Below are positions 37,996-47,965 of a stretch of DNA of 64,000 nt, in pieces. A program made the position numbers and the translations under genes. Positions within the stretch are counted from its first letter, which is position 1; each line of letters begins with the position of its first letter. Source of the stretch: Sulfuricella sp. T08 (GTDB lineage: Bacteria > Pseudomonadota > Gammaproteobacteria > Burkholderiales > Sulfuricellaceae); assembly GCF_000971475.1 (NCBI RefSeq), contig NZ_DF967528.1, positions 175,616 through 239,615 of the forward strand, written 5' to 3'. The notes under the pieces were generated by a model. That model was not told the DNA's origin and ran no database searches. It saw nothing but the letters and a program-made list of their open reading frames with translations.

Positions 37996-39024
37996 ATGAA
38001 TAAATTGCTTTTCCTTGATACCAACATCTGGATGCCCCCTGCTTTTCAAGCGATGGCATTGTTTATTGTTTCCGCGCTTTTCTGTCTTCCTGGCGCTCAT
38101 GGCGGTACGGAATCAGACGATACCATCAGTGCACCCTCCGTGGTTTTCACACAAGCCAAACGAAATGCTGTTGCAGCACTGGATATCCCGGCTGATAAGG
38201 GGGATAGCGCAAGAGCAGCAGCGCTGTCTGAGGAAGACAAGCGTTTTCGGACGCAGGCGCTGATTTGGGGCGGAGCCGGAACAGTTTTAGCCTACGGCGC
38301 CACCGTCTGGTGGAAGGATGGCTCTTCCGGCCATTTCCGTACCGCCAGTGAAGGATGGTTCGGGCAGGACACGTATGCCGGGGGCGCGGACAAATTGGGC
38401 CATGCCTACTCCACTTATGTGGGAACCCGCCTGCTCGCCCACGCCTTCGAATGGGCTGGAAACGACCGTGAAGACGCTGTCGTCCTGTCGGCAGCAACCG
38501 TATTCGGCACAATGCTGGCGGTAGAAACCCTCGACGGATTCTCGGAACGATACAAGTTCAGCAAAGAAGATTTGATCATGAATGCCCTCGGCACCGGGTT
38601 GGGCCTGTTGTTCGAGAAAAACAAACGCCTCGACGACCTGTTCGATTTCCGCCTGCATTACTGGCCTTCCGGCGATGCGAAACGGCTCAACCAAGTCGGA
38701 CCGATTGGCGACTATTCAGGCCAGACCTATCTGCTGGTCGCCAAGGCAACCGGCATACCGCAGCTGAGAAACCATGACGTGCTGCGTTACTTCGAACTGG
38801 CGGCGGGCTACGGTTCGCGCGGCTTCGAGCCCAACGACGGAAGGCCTTCGCCCAACCGCAGCCGGCACGTCTACTTCGGCATTTCGCTGAATATTTCGGA
38901 GATATTGAGGAACACGGTGTTTCGCGATATCTCAGAGAAAAGCCGCGGTCAGCAAGTCACCGAAACAGTTCTGGAGTATGTTCAGGTTCCCGGTACCGCT
39001 GTACTGGCTGACCATCGATTTTAA
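37996..39024 (+). CDS. DUF2279 (YfiM-like) membrane-associated protein
   Basis: 342 residues. A hydrophobic leader (about 14-36) precedes a linker, then the DUF2279 core with YAGGADKLGHAYSTYVGTR and LDGFSERYKFSKEDLIMNALG, and further short hydrophobic helices. The protein is probably exported or inner-membrane bound facing the periplasm. The function of the family is unknown. It converges on the qmo operon. Confidence 0.75.
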   Translation: MNKLLFLDTNIWMPPAFQAMALFIVSALFCLPGAHGGTESDDTISAPSVVFTQAKRNAVAALDIPADKGDSARAAALSEEDKRFRTQALIWGGAGTVLAYGATVWWKDGSSGHFRTASEGWFGQDTYAGGADKLGHAYSTYVGTRLLAHAFEWAGNDREDAVVLSAATVFGTMLAVETLDGFSERYKFSKEDLIMNALGTGLGLLFEKNKRLDDLFDFRLHYWPSGDAKRLNQVGPIGDYSGQTYLLVAKATGIPQLRNHDVLRYFELAAGYGSRGFEPNDGRPSPNRSRHVYFGISLNISEILRNTVFRDISEKSRGQQVTETVLEYVQVPGTAVLADHRF

Positions 39025-39027
39025 CCG

Positions 39028-39345
39028 CTACTGGGAATCGATATCCAGACCAAAGCGGTGGGTATGATTAATGACGTTAAGTAACGACTTGAACGGCACG
39101 CTCGGACCGAACCTTTTAACGATCGCCATGAAGGGCAGGTCAGGCCCGTTGGGATCGAACTGATAGCGGCCTGAAGTCATATCTTCGAACATCTGCCGCA
39201 ATTCCTTGTCCATCGCATCCACCCAGGGCAGGATCATGGTCTTGCGCTCCTCGTCGTCCTCGACAATGGCGCGCAGTTCATCAACTTCATAAACGGCCTG
39301 GTGAACCAGATCGATGTATTCGTCTAAAGTTTTCGGATTTTTCAT
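39028..39345 (-). CDS. Small acidic protein at the end of the qmo-hdr operon
   Basis: 105 residues, not recognised. The start is set by AAGGA six bases before the ATG at 39345; an ATG two codons earlier lies too close to it. The protein is cytoplasmic, acidic in its first half (VYEVDELRAIVEDDEE) and has no Cys, membrane helix or known motif. It follows hdrB on the same strand after a GC-rich hairpin, so it is probably part of the same operon and may support the Hdr/Qmo complex. That role is inferred from position alone. Confidence 0.75.
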   Translation of the reverse strand: MKNPKTLDEYIDLVHQAVYEVDELRAIVEDDEERKTMILPWVDAMDKELRQMFEDMTSGRYQFDPNGPDLPFMAIVKRFGPSVPFKSLLNVINHTHRFGLDIDSQ

Positions 39346-39376
39346 GCTCATTCCTTGTGCTGAGACAAAACAATTA

Positions 39377-39398
39377 GGGGCGGCCCGCAAGCCGCCCC
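39377..39398 (-). terminator. Hairpin between hdrB and the small downstream gene
   Basis: GGGGCGGC and GCCGCCCC enclose a six-base loop; on the minus strand the stem is followed by TAATTGTTTTG. It may be a partial terminator that lowers expression of the last gene. Confidence 0.55.
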
Positions 39399-39427
39399 CC
39401 AAGTTGATGCCGTGAAGATCGTTATCT

Positions 39428-40324
39428 TTACTTCTTGGCAATTTCCTCAAGCTTGGTGGCACGAACCAGCTGGCCGTCCAGCGCCGCTTCCTGAGCAGTG
39501 CCGCCATAGGCTATGGTGATCAGCTGAGAATAATACATCACCGGAATGTTGAATTTGGTGCCGAAGCGCTTGTTCACTTCACCCTGGTAAATCTCCACAT
39601 TGGCCTGGCACAGCGGGCAAGGCGTGACGATCATCTCGGCGCCATGATCGTAGGCAGACTCGATAATGTCCTTGATCTGTTTCTGACTTTTTTCCGGCTC
39701 GGAGAAGGCCAGCGCACCACCGCAGCAGGTCACCTTCTGGTCGTAAGGTACAGCTTCACCACCCATCGCCTCGATCAGGTTGTCGAGATACACGGGATTT
39801 TCAAATGATTCACCGGCAAGACCGAACGGGCGGTTGGTCTGACAGCCGACGTAACCAGCGAACTTAATGCCCTGCAGCGGGTTCTTTACACCCTTCTTCA
39901 GTTCATCGAAACCGAAATCCTCGACCAGCACCTCCGCCATGTGGCGTGCCGCCTGATTGCCTTTATAGGTCAGCCCCGCCTCGTTCAGCGCCGTGTTGGC
40001 TTCAGCCAGGGTCTGCGAACTGTGCGCGAGACGCTCCTTCGATTCACGGGTGGAAAGCCAGCACGCTGCACAGGTAGCAACCAGATCCATGCCCGGGTTA
40101 TGCTGTTCGGACAGAGCCATATTGCGGGCAGACAGCGTGATGCGCGGCAATTCGCCACCTTCGGCATAACCGATAGACGCACCGCAACAGTTCCAGTCCG
40201 GGATTTCCTTCAGTTCGATATCCAGGTATTTGCACATCGAATTGGTCGACTTCAGGTAGTTGTCCGAGGACGCCTTGGTTTGTGACGAGCAACCGGGGTA
40301 AAACGAGTAAGTCTTTTTAGCCAT
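39428..40324 (-). CDS. hdrB: HdrB-like heterodisulfide reductase subunit B
   Basis: 298 residues from MAKKTYSFYPGC; AAGGAG is six bases before this ATG. Two CCG domains are complete: Cys in YPGCSS with NCCGAS and CAAC, and Cys in GYVGCQ with TCCGG and CPLC. These motifs bind the non-cubane 4Fe-4S clusters of HdrB. In methanogens HdrB reduces the CoM-CoB disulfide; in sulfur bacteria homologues work with QmoAB or sHdr. Here it follows hdrC after 10 bases and replaces the membrane subunit QmoC. Its role may be to move electrons between QmoAB and an unknown disulfide or membrane partner. Confidence 0.93.
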   Translation of the reverse strand: MAKKTYSFYPGCSSQTKASSDNYLKSTNSMCKYLDIELKEIPDWNCCGASIGYAEGGELPRITLSARNMALSEQHNPGMDLVATCAACWLSTRESKERLAHSSQTLAEANTALNEAGLTYKGNQAARHMAEVLVEDFGFDELKKGVKNPLQGIKFAGYVGCQTNRPFGLAGESFENPVYLDNLIEAMGGEAVPYDQKVTCCGGALAFSEPEKSQKQIKDIIESAYDHGAEMIVTPCPLCQANVEIYQGEVNKRFGTKFNIPVMYYSQLITIAYGGTAQEAALDGQLVRATKLEEIAKK

Positions 40325-40334
40325 CATTGACTCC

Positions 40335-40934
40335 TTAGGCGAAATTCTTGCGGCGGTCTTCGATTTCACGCGCTTTCTTCAGCATGGCGTGGAAGCCGGC
40401 CTTGTCCTTGACGCCGTGCCCACCGAACAGTTCCATCGGGTTCAGGCGTTTCGCCTTCACCATGCCCAGGCCGACACTCTGCATCGCCATGGCGTTCTTG
40501 ACGCCCTGAGCGAAACCGTCCTTGAAATAAATGCCGAGGGAGAGCTTTAACTCGTTGACGCGACCGGTCTGAGCCAGATTGTTCCAGAACAGGGTGGCGA
40601 ATTGTTGCGTTGGCTGGTTCTTAGGCGAAAGTCCCAGTCGGTGGGCGTAATTAGCCAGGCCGTGCATGATGTGGGTGATCGGCAGCTTGCGCGGGCAACG
40701 CACGACACAGTTGTAGCAGGAGGTGCACATCCACATCGAATCGGATCTCAGAACTTCCTCGCGCTTGCCGGCGCGGATCATCATGAAAATTTCCTGTGGC
40801 GGATGTGCCCAGTGTGGGCCGAGCGGGCACGAGCCGGCACACACGCCGCACTGCATGCACATCTTTACCCATTCACCTTCTTCGACCATTTCCTCGACTT
40901 CTTTGAGGAAATTATTATGATATTTTTCGCTCAT
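40335..40934 (-). CDS. hdrC: HdrC-like 4Fe-4S protein
   Basis: 199 residues. Two 4Fe-4S motifs, CMQCGVCAGSCP and CTSCYNCVVRCP, in an all-alpha ferredoxin fold. No membrane helix is present, so it is a soluble HdrC and not the HdrC-HdrE fusion found in QmoC. It would pass electrons between QmoB and HdrB. It starts 10 bases after the qmoB stop. Confidence 0.94.
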   Translation of the reverse strand: MSEKYHNNFLKEVEEMVEEGEWVKMCMQCGVCAGSCPLGPHWAHPPQEIFMMIRAGKREEVLRSDSMWMCTSCYNCVVRCPRKLPITHIMHGLANYAHRLGLSPKNQPTQQFATLFWNNLAQTGRVNELKLSLGIYFKDGFAQGVKNAMAMQSVGLGMVKAKRLNPMELFGGHGVKDKAGFHAMLKKAREIEDRRKNFA

Positions 40935-40944
40935 TTGCCGTCTC

Positions 40945-43215
40945 CTAGAATCCCTTTAACGGGCTCATGCCGATTTCCTGGATCTTCGCCGCGTAATCGT
41001 TGATCAGTTGCGGCACGCGCTCGATGTCGGTGATTGCAACCTCGAAGGTGGCAACCCGCTCTTCTTCCAGCCCCATTTGCTTGAGTGTGTCGCCAATCTT
41101 GCTCATGCGATAGCTGGCAAGCTCAGACCCCTTGACGAAGTGGCACTGATAGTCGTCGCCGTGCTTGCAACCCATCATCATCACGCCGTCGTAGCCGCTA
41201 CTCAGAGCATCGTTGATCCAGATGGTGTTGACAGAACCCAGGCAGCGAACCGGGATGATACGCACGAACGCACTGTAGACGTTGCGGTTCATCGCCGCCA
41301 TGTCGAGCGCGGGATAGGCGTCGTTTTCGCAGGCCAGAATCAGGATGCGGGGCTTCTCGGAAAACTCGTCGGGAACGTCCACCGCTTTCAGCTGCGAGCC
41401 AACGGTATCAATCGAGTAGTTCTCGAAGGAGATCACGCGCACCGGGCAGGCGCCCATACAGGTGCCGCAACGGCGGCAACGGGATTCGTTGAACACCGGA
41501 AAACGTTTCTCGTCTTCGTCGATGGCGCCGAAGGGGCATTCCACCGTGCAGCGCTTGCACTGGGTGCAGCCCTCGAGGCGCACTTTCGGGAAGCTAAGAT
41601 CGCCCGAACGCGGATGCGCGGCACGGCCCAGGCCTGCATTCTCGACGGCCTGGATTGCCTTCATCGCAGCGCCGGTGGCGTCTTCCATCGCCTGCACCAT
41701 GTCCATCGGACGGCGCACCGGACCGGCGGAATAAATGCCGGTACGGCGAGTTTCATAAGGGAAGCAGATGAAGTGCGAATCGGTGAAACCATACTTCAGC
41801 TGCGGCACATCCGGACCTTGACGATAGGTCAGGTTGAGCACGGAAATCGGCTGGACGGCACCCTCTACCTGGGAAGCGTTATAGGCTTTCAGCAGTGAGT
41901 TATCGCCTGCTGCAGCGGCAATATCCGCCTTCAGTTTGGTGTCAATATCAACGCCGGAATTCGGCACCTGACCGGTGGCCAATACAACCAAGTCGGCATT
42001 GTCGATGGCGGTCTGATCGTTGAGGATCAGGTCGTGAAAATTCACCTTGCACTGGTTGCCGGAGGCTTCAACGCTGGAAACCTTACCCTTGGTGAAAATC
42101 ACGCCCTTGTTCTGACCGCTGCGATAAAAATCTTCACCATTGCCGGGCATGCGCAGATCGGTGTAGATCACTACCGTATCGATGTCAGGATTGGAATCCT
42201 TGAAATACATCGCCTGCTTGACCGAAGTTGAGCAGCAGGAGCCGGAGCAGTAAGGCAGATGTTTGCCGGTATCGTCGCGCTGACCGGCGCACTGGACGAA
42301 CACCACGGTCTTTACTTCACCGCCGTCGGAGGGGCGCTTGATCGCACCGCCGTTGGCTGCCTTGGCAAGCGCTTCCAAACCGGCCTGATCGACCACGTTG
42401 GCGGACTTGCCAAAGCCGAGCTCAGGCAGGTTGTTGGCATCGTACAGCGAGAAACCGGTGGCCTGGATAATGGCGCCGACTTTCTCGGTCGCGGTAGAGC
42501 CAGACTCGGTGCTGATCTCGATTTCAAATTTTCCAGGGGAGCCGGAGGTCTTGCTGGTGATGGCGTTGAGGTAGACCTTGATATTGGCGTCGGCTGCTAT
42601 CGCCGCGTCCATATCCGCCACTGGCGTATCTTGCGGCTCAGCATACGGCGACTTGCCCGGCGAACGCTTGTACAGCTTGGCCGCCCAACCGCCGAGGGCG
42701 CCGGATTTCTCCACCAGCACCACCTTGTAGCCGGCCTTGGACGCCTCCAGCGCAGCGGTCATGCCTGACACGCCACCGCCAACAACCAGCACGGTACGCT
42801 CGGTAACGGCTGCCGGATTGCCCTCAGGCAGGGTCATTTTCTTCACTTCGGCGCAGCCCATGCGGATGTAGTCTTCCGCCATTTCCTGCGTGGTCTCACG
42901 CGCCTCATCGGTTTCAGGCTGGCACCAGATCACACCTTCGCGCAGATTGGCGCGCGACACCGCAACATCGGTGAACCCGAACGCCTCGGTCTTGGCGCGA
43001 CGCGAACAGGCGCCGATCATGACATGGGTGACTGCTTCGTTGGCGATGTCGTCACGTATCATCTTGACGCCTTCGGCGTTGCACAGGAACTCATGCTCCC
43101 TGACCAGAGCGGCCTTGCCTTCCTTTTTCGCCACACCAGCCAGTGCTGCCGTATCCAGGCGGTCGCCCAAACCACAACCCTGGCAAATGTAGGCTGCTAC
43201 TTTCATATCTGCCAT
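40945..43215 (-). CDS. qmoB: QmoB-like flavoprotein (HdrA-MvhD fusion)
   Basis: 756 residues. An N-terminal HdrA-type segment with GCGLGDRLD and Cys residues, then the FAD domain VLVVGGGVSGMTAALEASKAG, two ferredoxin motifs CTQCKRCTVECP and CRRCGTCMGACP (about 575-610), and a C-terminal MvhD/FrhD domain with Cys in PVRCLGSVN and MGCKHGDDYQC. This order is that of QmoB in the Qmo complex that links APS reductase to quinones. GGAGGG, eight bases before the ATG, overlaps the qmoA stop region, so the two are tightly coupled. Confidence 0.92.
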   Translation of the reverse strand: MADMKVAAYICQGCGLGDRLDTAALAGVAKKEGKAALVREHEFLCNAEGVKMIRDDIANEAVTHVMIGACSRRAKTEAFGFTDVAVSRANLREGVIWCQPETDEARETTQEMAEDYIRMGCAEVKKMTLPEGNPAAVTERTVLVVGGGVSGMTAALEASKAGYKVVLVEKSGALGGWAAKLYKRSPGKSPYAEPQDTPVADMDAAIAADANIKVYLNAITSKTSGSPGKFEIEISTESGSTATEKVGAIIQATGFSLYDANNLPELGFGKSANVVDQAGLEALAKAANGGAIKRPSDGGEVKTVVFVQCAGQRDDTGKHLPYCSGSCCSTSVKQAMYFKDSNPDIDTVVIYTDLRMPGNGEDFYRSGQNKGVIFTKGKVSSVEASGNQCKVNFHDLILNDQTAIDNADLVVLATGQVPNSGVDIDTKLKADIAAAAGDNSLLKAYNASQVEGAVQPISVLNLTYRQGPDVPQLKYGFTDSHFICFPYETRRTGIYSAGPVRRPMDMVQAMEDATGAAMKAIQAVENAGLGRAAHPRSGDLSFPKVRLEGCTQCKRCTVECPFGAIDEDEKRFPVFNESRCRRCGTCMGACPVRVISFENYSIDTVGSQLKAVDVPDEFSEKPRILILACENDAYPALDMAAMNRNVYSAFVRIIPVRCLGSVNTIWINDALSSGYDGVMMMGCKHGDDYQCHFVKGSELASYRMSKIGDTLKQMGLEEERVATFEVAITDIERVPQLINDYAAKIQEIGMSPLKGF

Positions 43216-43219
43216 TTAA

Positions 43220-44506
43220 TTAACCCTCCACTCTGGCAACACGGTTAACCACCTGAATTGCGCGCAAGGCGCTCGCAGTGGCGCTCTGTACCGCACGGTT
43301 CACGTCTAGCGGATTGGATGCGCAACCCGCGCCGAAGAAGGCGTGGTTGGATGGATCAGCTTCGATGAAACCACTCGAATCGGACACGATTTCTGCCGGA
43401 ATGTTGGCACCTTTGACAGACGGCTCCATACCTACGGCCAGCACAACCAGGTCATGCGGGGTGGCATAGCGGTGATAGCCTTCGGTATTCACGCCGTGCA
43501 GAATGACGTCACCGGTCTTCTCGTCCTGGACAGCCTTGGCCACCTTGGATTTTATGAAGCTGACGGTCGGGTCCTTCAGTACTTTCTGGTAGAAGTCCTC
43601 GAAGCGATCAATCGCCCGGATATCAATGTAATAGATAGTGGACTTGCCTGCGTCACCATAGGCTTCACGCACGTAATTGGTCTGCTTCAGCGAGGCCATG
43701 CAGCAGATGCGCGAGCAGTGACGCAGATGGTTCTCGTCACGCGAACCGGCGCACTGGATGAAAGCGATGTTCTTCGCTTCCTTGCCATCGGAGGGGCGCA
43801 GGATCTTGCCCTTGGTCGGGCCATGGATGTCGGCCAGGCGCTCGAACTCGACGCTGGTGATGACATTCGAGTAACGGCCATAGCCATAGGGCTGAATTTT
43901 CGCAGCATCATAGGGCTTCCAACCGGTAGCCCAGATCACCGCACCGGCCTTGAACTGGACGGTTTCTTCCTTCATGTCGAGATCAATCGCGCCGTACTTG
44001 CAGGCAGCCTTGGCCTTGTCGGCATCAGCAGTGCCGATAATCGACGGGTCAAGTACATAGCGCTGCGGATAGGCCATTTTATGAGGCAGGTAAGCCGCCT
44101 TGGTCTTGCCAAGGTTGTAATTGAAGGCATCCGGCACTTCGGCGTCCACCGCCTTGGCGCATTCGCCACAAGCGGTACAGTTTTCGTTGACATAGCGCGG
44201 AGCCAGTTTGACGGTGGCGGTATAGTCGCCTTCGCCGCCGGTGATCGCCGTCACTTCAGCCATGGTCAGAACACGGATGCGCGGATTCTGCTTGAGTCGG
44301 CGCAAGTTGATTTCCAGACCGCAGGTCGGGTGGCACAGCTTGGGAAAATAGCGATAAAGCTGCGAAACACGACCGCCAAGGGCGGGGTTCTTTTCCACCA
44401 GCACCACATTCTTGCCGCATTCGGCCGCCTCCAGGGCAGCTGTCATGCCGCTGATGCCGCCACCGACGACCAGAATGGTCTGATTGGTTGCAATTACGTC
44501 CGTCAT
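43220..44506 (-). CDS. qmoA: QmoA-like flavoprotein (HdrA family)
   Basis: 428 residues. FAD-binding TILVVGGGISGMTAALEAAE at the N-terminus, HdrA-type Cys residues in LCHPTCGLE, a partial ferredoxin-type CTACGECAKAV, and a C-terminal GMEPSVKG plus ASNPLDVNRAVQSATASA. It is the first gene of qmoA-qmoB-hdrC-hdrB. In relatives QmoA and QmoB form the soluble flavin core that exchanges electrons with AprBA. The start has GGAGG seven bases upstream. AprBA itself is not in this window. Confidence 0.92.
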   Translation of the reverse strand: MTDVIATNQTILVVGGGISGMTAALEAAECGKNVVLVEKNPALGGRVSQLYRYFPKLCHPTCGLEINLRRLKQNPRIRVLTMAEVTAITGGEGDYTATVKLAPRYVNENCTACGECAKAVDAEVPDAFNYNLGKTKAAYLPHKMAYPQRYVLDPSIIGTADADKAKAACKYGAIDLDMKEETVQFKAGAVIWATGWKPYDAAKIQPYGYGRYSNVITSVEFERLADIHGPTKGKILRPSDGKEAKNIAFIQCAGSRDENHLRHCSRICCMASLKQTNYVREAYGDAGKSTIYYIDIRAIDRFEDFYQKVLKDPTVSFIKSKVAKAVQDEKTGDVILHGVNTEGYHRYATPHDLVVLAVGMEPSVKGANIPAEIVSDSSGFIEADPSNHAFFGAGCASNPLDVNRAVQSATASALRAIQVVNRVARVEG

Positions 44507-44677
44507 CAGGTTACCTCCATCACGGATACTTGGGCTTCGGCGTTGATTTGCGCCTAGTCCAGTTTAAGCACTAATTTGGATTTTAGACTGGTGCAATCTT
44601 ACTCCCAATTGGAGACCCAAGCCACAGCACCGTTCGCAAAAAAATAATTGAATTTTCTTATGGTTAAATAGATTAAA

Positions 44678-45196
44678 TCAATGTCCGGCAGGAACGGGAA
44701 GAACCTCGAAGGTCATAGCCTCCAGGTCACCCAGCACATAGGTGGGCGGCTTTCCCACCCCGCCGACCGTACCCGGATTCACCATCCAGGTTTTCCCACC
44801 GCGGATGTTGTCCACCTGCTCAATCGCTGAGCGATGATCGTGGCCACAGCAGACCATGTCCCACTCGCCGGTACAGGCCAAGGCGCGGGCATAATGCGGG
44901 TAATGGACGATGAATATCGTGCGGCCATGCAGGGTGATACCCGCATCCTGACCGTAGAAGTGGATCAGGTTGCCCGACTCGTGCGCCATGCGCGACAAAG
45001 TATAGAGATCGCCGGTGTTGTTGCCGTAGATAACATGCGCCGGCATGTCCAGCTTCTTGAACACACTCAGGGTATTGGCCGCGACAACGTCACCGCAATG
45101 CAACGTGGCAACGGCACCGCGTGTCTTGGCGTCCTGCACGGCGGAAGCCAGCAGCGTACGGTTGTCGTGACTATCGGAAAGTATACAGATTTTCAT
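44678..45196 (-). CDS. YfcE/MJ0936-type metallophosphoesterase
   Basis: 172 residues from MKICILSDSHDN; the longer in-frame extension runs through a tandem repeat and is rejected. The calcineurin-like motifs are complete: DSH (Asp8, His10), HCGD, GNN, H in VHYPH, and GHDH, then NPGTVG. Such enzymes cleave phosphodiesters; the natural substrate is unknown. It follows ppa on the same strand. Confidence 0.9.
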   Translation of the reverse strand: MKICILSDSHDNRTLLASAVQDAKTRGAVATLHCGDVVAANTLSVFKKLDMPAHVIYGNNTGDLYTLSRMAHESGNLIHFYGQDAGITLHGRTIFIVHYPHYARALACTGEWDMVCCGHDHRSAIEQVDNIRGGKTWMVNPGTVGGVGKPPTYVLGDLEAMTFEVLPVPAGH

Positions 45197-45207
45197 AAAT
45201 GCTCGAG

Positions 45208-45287
45208 AGGGGTGAGGGGTGAGGGGTGAGGGGTGAGGGGTGAGGGGTGAGGAAAAAACCAAAGGCACGCCTAACACCTCACCCCTC
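45208..45287. repeat. Six tandem AGGGGTG units with an inverted partner
   Basis: Six exact copies of the 7-mer AGGGGTG fill 45208-45249, ending with AGG; CCTCACCCCTC (45277-45287) is the inverted partner. The pair brackets the gap between the phosphoesterase gene and ppa, and on the minus strand forms a long hairpin after ppa. It shares its unit with 20886-20977. Copy number of such short tandem units can change by slippage. Confidence 0.8.
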
Positions 45288-45293
45288 AGGATT

Positions 45294-45842
45294 TTAAAAC
45301 ATTGGCTTAACAGCTGCATCCTGATACCGCTTAACACCCGCCATGATCTCGGCCTTGGTCTCTTCCGCACCGACCCAGCCCTCCACCTTGACCCACTTGC
45401 CCGCCTCCAGATCTTTGTAATGCTCGAAGAAGTGGCTGATCTGGGACAGCGTCAGTTCCGGCAAATCACGTGGCGACTCGATATTCCGATAAAGATTGCA
45501 CAACTTGTCGATCGGCACCGCCAGCAACTTGGCATCATCGCCGGCCTCGTCGCTCATCTTGAGCATGCCTATCGGGCGGCAGCGCACCACCACGCCAGTA
45601 ATCAGCGGCACCGGAGTAATCACCAGCACGTCCACCGGGTCGCCGTCATCAGACAGGGTATGAGGAATGTAGCCATAGTTGCAAGGATAATGCATGGCCG
45701 TGGACATGAAACGATCCACAAACATGGCACCGGTTTCCTTGTCTACTTCGTACTTGATCGGGTCGCCGTGCATCGGAATTTCGATGATGACATTAAAATC
45801 GTTCGGAAGATCGCGTCCGGAGCTGACTCGGTCAAGATTCAT
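45294..45842 (-). CDS. ppa: Soluble inorganic pyrophosphatase
   Basis: 182 residues from [13 protein letters not shown]. Family I motifs: [41 protein letters not shown] (metal-binding Asp triad) and KWVKVEGW. It hydrolyses PPi to phosphate. It lies just after hppA and a perfect palindrome terminator, so it is probably its own unit. It competes for the PPi used by its two neighbours. Confidence 0.97.
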   Translation of the reverse strand: MNLDRVSSGRDLPNDFNVIIEIPMHGDPIKYEVDKETGAMFVDRFMSTAMHYPCNYGYIPHTLSDDGDPVDVLVITPVPLITGVVVRCRPIGMLKMSDEAGDDAKLLAVPIDKLCNLYRNIESPRDLPELTLSQISHFFEHYKDLEAGKWVKVEGWVGAEETKAEIMAGVKRYQDAAVKPMF

Positions 45843-45858
45843 CAGGCTAAACCTCAAA

Positions 45859-45889
45859 AAATAAAGCCGGTATTATACCGGCTTTATTT
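45859..45889 (-). terminator. Terminator after hppA
   Basis: AAATAAAGCCGGTA, loop TTA, TACCGGCTTTATTT: a 14-bp perfect palindrome with A and T flanks, 38 bases after the hppA stop and just before ppa. Confidence 0.9.
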
Positions 45890-45926
45890 ACAGCTACCTA
45901 ACGGGCCCTACCGGCCCGATTCAGGG

Positions 45927-47945
45927 TTACAGCAGAGGCACAATCATCAGCGCAACAATGTTGATGATCTTGATTAACGGATTGACAGCAGGGCCGGCGG
46001 TATCCTTGTAGGGATCGCCAACGGTGTCACCAGTCACCGCCGCCTTGTGGGCTTCGGAACCTTTGCCGCCAAAATTGCCTTCCTCGATGTATTTCTTGGC
46101 GTTATCCCAAGCACCGCCACCGGTGGTCATGGAAATTGCTACGAAGATACCGGTAACGATGGTACCGACCAGCACGCCGCCAAGAGCTTGAGCACCCAGG
46201 GTCAGGCCGACGATCAGCGGAACCGCAACTGGTAGCAGAGAGGGAACGAGCATTTCCTTGATCGCGGCCTTCGTCAGCATGTCGACGCAGGTGCCGTATT
46301 CCGGTTTGCCAGTACCCTCCATGATGCCGGGGATTTCCTTGAACTGACGGCGCACTTCAACCACCACCGAACCGGCAGCACGTCCTACTGCTTCCATGCC
46401 CATGGCGGCAAACAGGTAGGGCACCATGCCGCCGATAAACAGGCCGATGATTACCATGTGATTGGACAAGTCAAAGGTCAACCCAGGGTGATTCGTGGAA
46501 AGCGCATGGGTATAGTCAGCGAACAGCACCAGCGCAGCCAGACCAGCGGAACCGATAGCGTAACCCTTGGTCACGGCCTTGGTGGTGTTGCCCACAGCGT
46601 CAAGCGGATCAGTGATATTGCGGATAGACTCCGGCAACCCGGCCATTTCAGCGATACCGCCAGCGTTGTCGGTAATCGGACCGTAGGCGTCAAGCGCCAC
46701 GATAATACCGGCCATAGACAGCATCGAGGTCGCGGCAATGGCGATCCCGTAGAGTCCTGCAAAGGCATAGGCACCATAAATTGCCAGACACACAGCGAGC
46801 ACTGGCGCTGCGGTCGACTTCATCGAAACGCCCAGACCGGCGATCACGTTGGTGCCGTGACCGGTGGTAGACGCCTCGGCAATGTGACGCACCGGGCTGA
46901 ACTCGGTCGCAGTGTAGTATTCGGTAATCCACACCAGCGCGGCAGTCAGCAACAGACCGATGACAGCGGAACCATATAGCGCACCGACGGAATACACACC
47001 GTTATCGCCCATCATCATGGAGGTGATCGGATAAAAAGCGATCAACGCCAACACGGCAGAAACGGCCAAACCGCGATAGAGAGCGTTCATGATCTTGCCG
47101 CCTTCACGCGCCGTAACGAAGAAGGTGCCGATGATGGAGGCGATGATTGAGAAGCCGCCCATCACCAGCGGATAGATCACGGCATTCGGTGAATTAGTCA
47201 TCAGCAAGCCGCCCAACAGCATCGTGGCGATGATAGTCACGGCGTAGGTCTCGAACAGGTCGGCGGCCATACCAGCGCAATCGCCAACGTTATCGCCAAC
47301 GTTATCGGCGATCACCGCCGGGTTGCGCGGGTCGTCTTCGGGGATACCGGCTTCGACTTTACCCACCAGGTCGGCACCAACGTCGGCACCCTTGGTAAAG
47401 ATACCGCCGCCGAGACGGGCGAAGATGGAGATCAGCGAGCCGCCGAAGGCCAGACCCACCAAAGCATGGGTTGCTTGAGCGGTGGTAGTGCCCATTATCA
47501 TGGTCAGAAAGGCGTAGTAGCCGGCCACACCGAGCAGGCCTAGGCCAACCACCAGCATGCCAGTGATCGCGCCACCCTTGAAGGCCACGTTCAGGGCGGC
47601 GTTAAGGCCATCCTTGGCAGCTTCCGCGGTACGGATATTGGCGCGCACAGACACATTCATGCCGATGTAGCCGGTCAAACCGGAAAGAATCGCACCGATG
47701 GCGAAACCGACTGCAGTCGGCCAGCCCAAGGCCGCAAAAATAGCCACGAGCAGAATCGCGCCGACGATGCCGATCGTGGTGTACTGCCGGTTGAGGTAAG
47801 CTGACGCACCTTCCTGCACCGCAGCGGCGATTTCTCGCATGCGATCGTTGCCTGTCGGCAAGCCCAAAATCCACTTAATCGAAACCGCCCCATATAGAAG
47901 CGCCGCAATTGCACATAACAGTGCAAACCCCAGACCACCTGACAT
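45927..47945 (-). CDS. hppA: Proton-translocating membrane pyrophosphatase, K+-independent type
   Basis: 672 residues, about 16 membrane helices. Family signatures: [41 protein letters not shown], and [12 protein letters not shown] with [15 protein letters not shown] near the C-terminus. Lys456 in [14 protein letters not shown] occupies the position that in K+-dependent enzymes is Ala, so this is the K+-independent H+ pump type. It couples PPi hydrolysis to proton export, or makes PPi from the gradient. The ATG is chosen at MSGGLGF with GGGGAG ahead of it. It lies directly downstream of the PPi-phosphofructokinase gene. Confidence 0.95.
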   Translation of the reverse strand: MSGGLGFALLCAIAALLYGAVSIKWILGLPTGNDRMREIAAAVQEGASAYLNRQYTTIGIVGAILLVAIFAALGWPTAVGFAIGAILSGLTGYIGMNVSVRANIRTAEAAKDGLNAALNVAFKGGAITGMLVVGLGLLGVAGYYAFLTMIMGTTTAQATHALVGLAFGGSLISIFARLGGGIFTKGADVGADLVGKVEAGIPEDDPRNPAVIADNVGDNVGDCAGMAADLFETYAVTIIATMLLGGLLMTNSPNAVIYPLVMGGFSIIASIIGTFFVTAREGGKIMNALYRGLAVSAVLALIAFYPITSMMMGDNGVYSVGALYGSAVIGLLLTAALVWITEYYTATEFSPVRHIAEASTTGHGTNVIAGLGVSMKSTAAPVLAVCLAIYGAYAFAGLYGIAIAATSMLSMAGIIVALDAYGPITDNAGGIAEMAGLPESIRNITDPLDAVGNTTKAVTKGYAIGSAGLAALVLFADYTHALSTNHPGLTFDLSNHMVIIGLFIGGMVPYLFAAMGMEAVGRAAGSVVVEVRRQFKEIPGIMEGTGKPEYGTCVDMLTKAAIKEMLVPSLLPVAVPLIVGLTLGAQALGGVLVGTIVTGIFVAISMTTGGGAWDNAKKYIEEGNFGGKGSEAHKAAVTGDTVGDPYKDTAGPAVNPLIKIINIVALMIVPLL

Positions 47946-47965
47946 AATTACTCTCCCCAAGTTAA

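Noticed and set aside
43343..44557. Long open frame antisense to qmoA
   Set aside because: Overlaps qmoA fully; composition mirrors the real gene.
45208..45252. CRISPR-like array
   Set aside because: The repeat unit is 7 bp and directly tandem without spacers; no cas genes.
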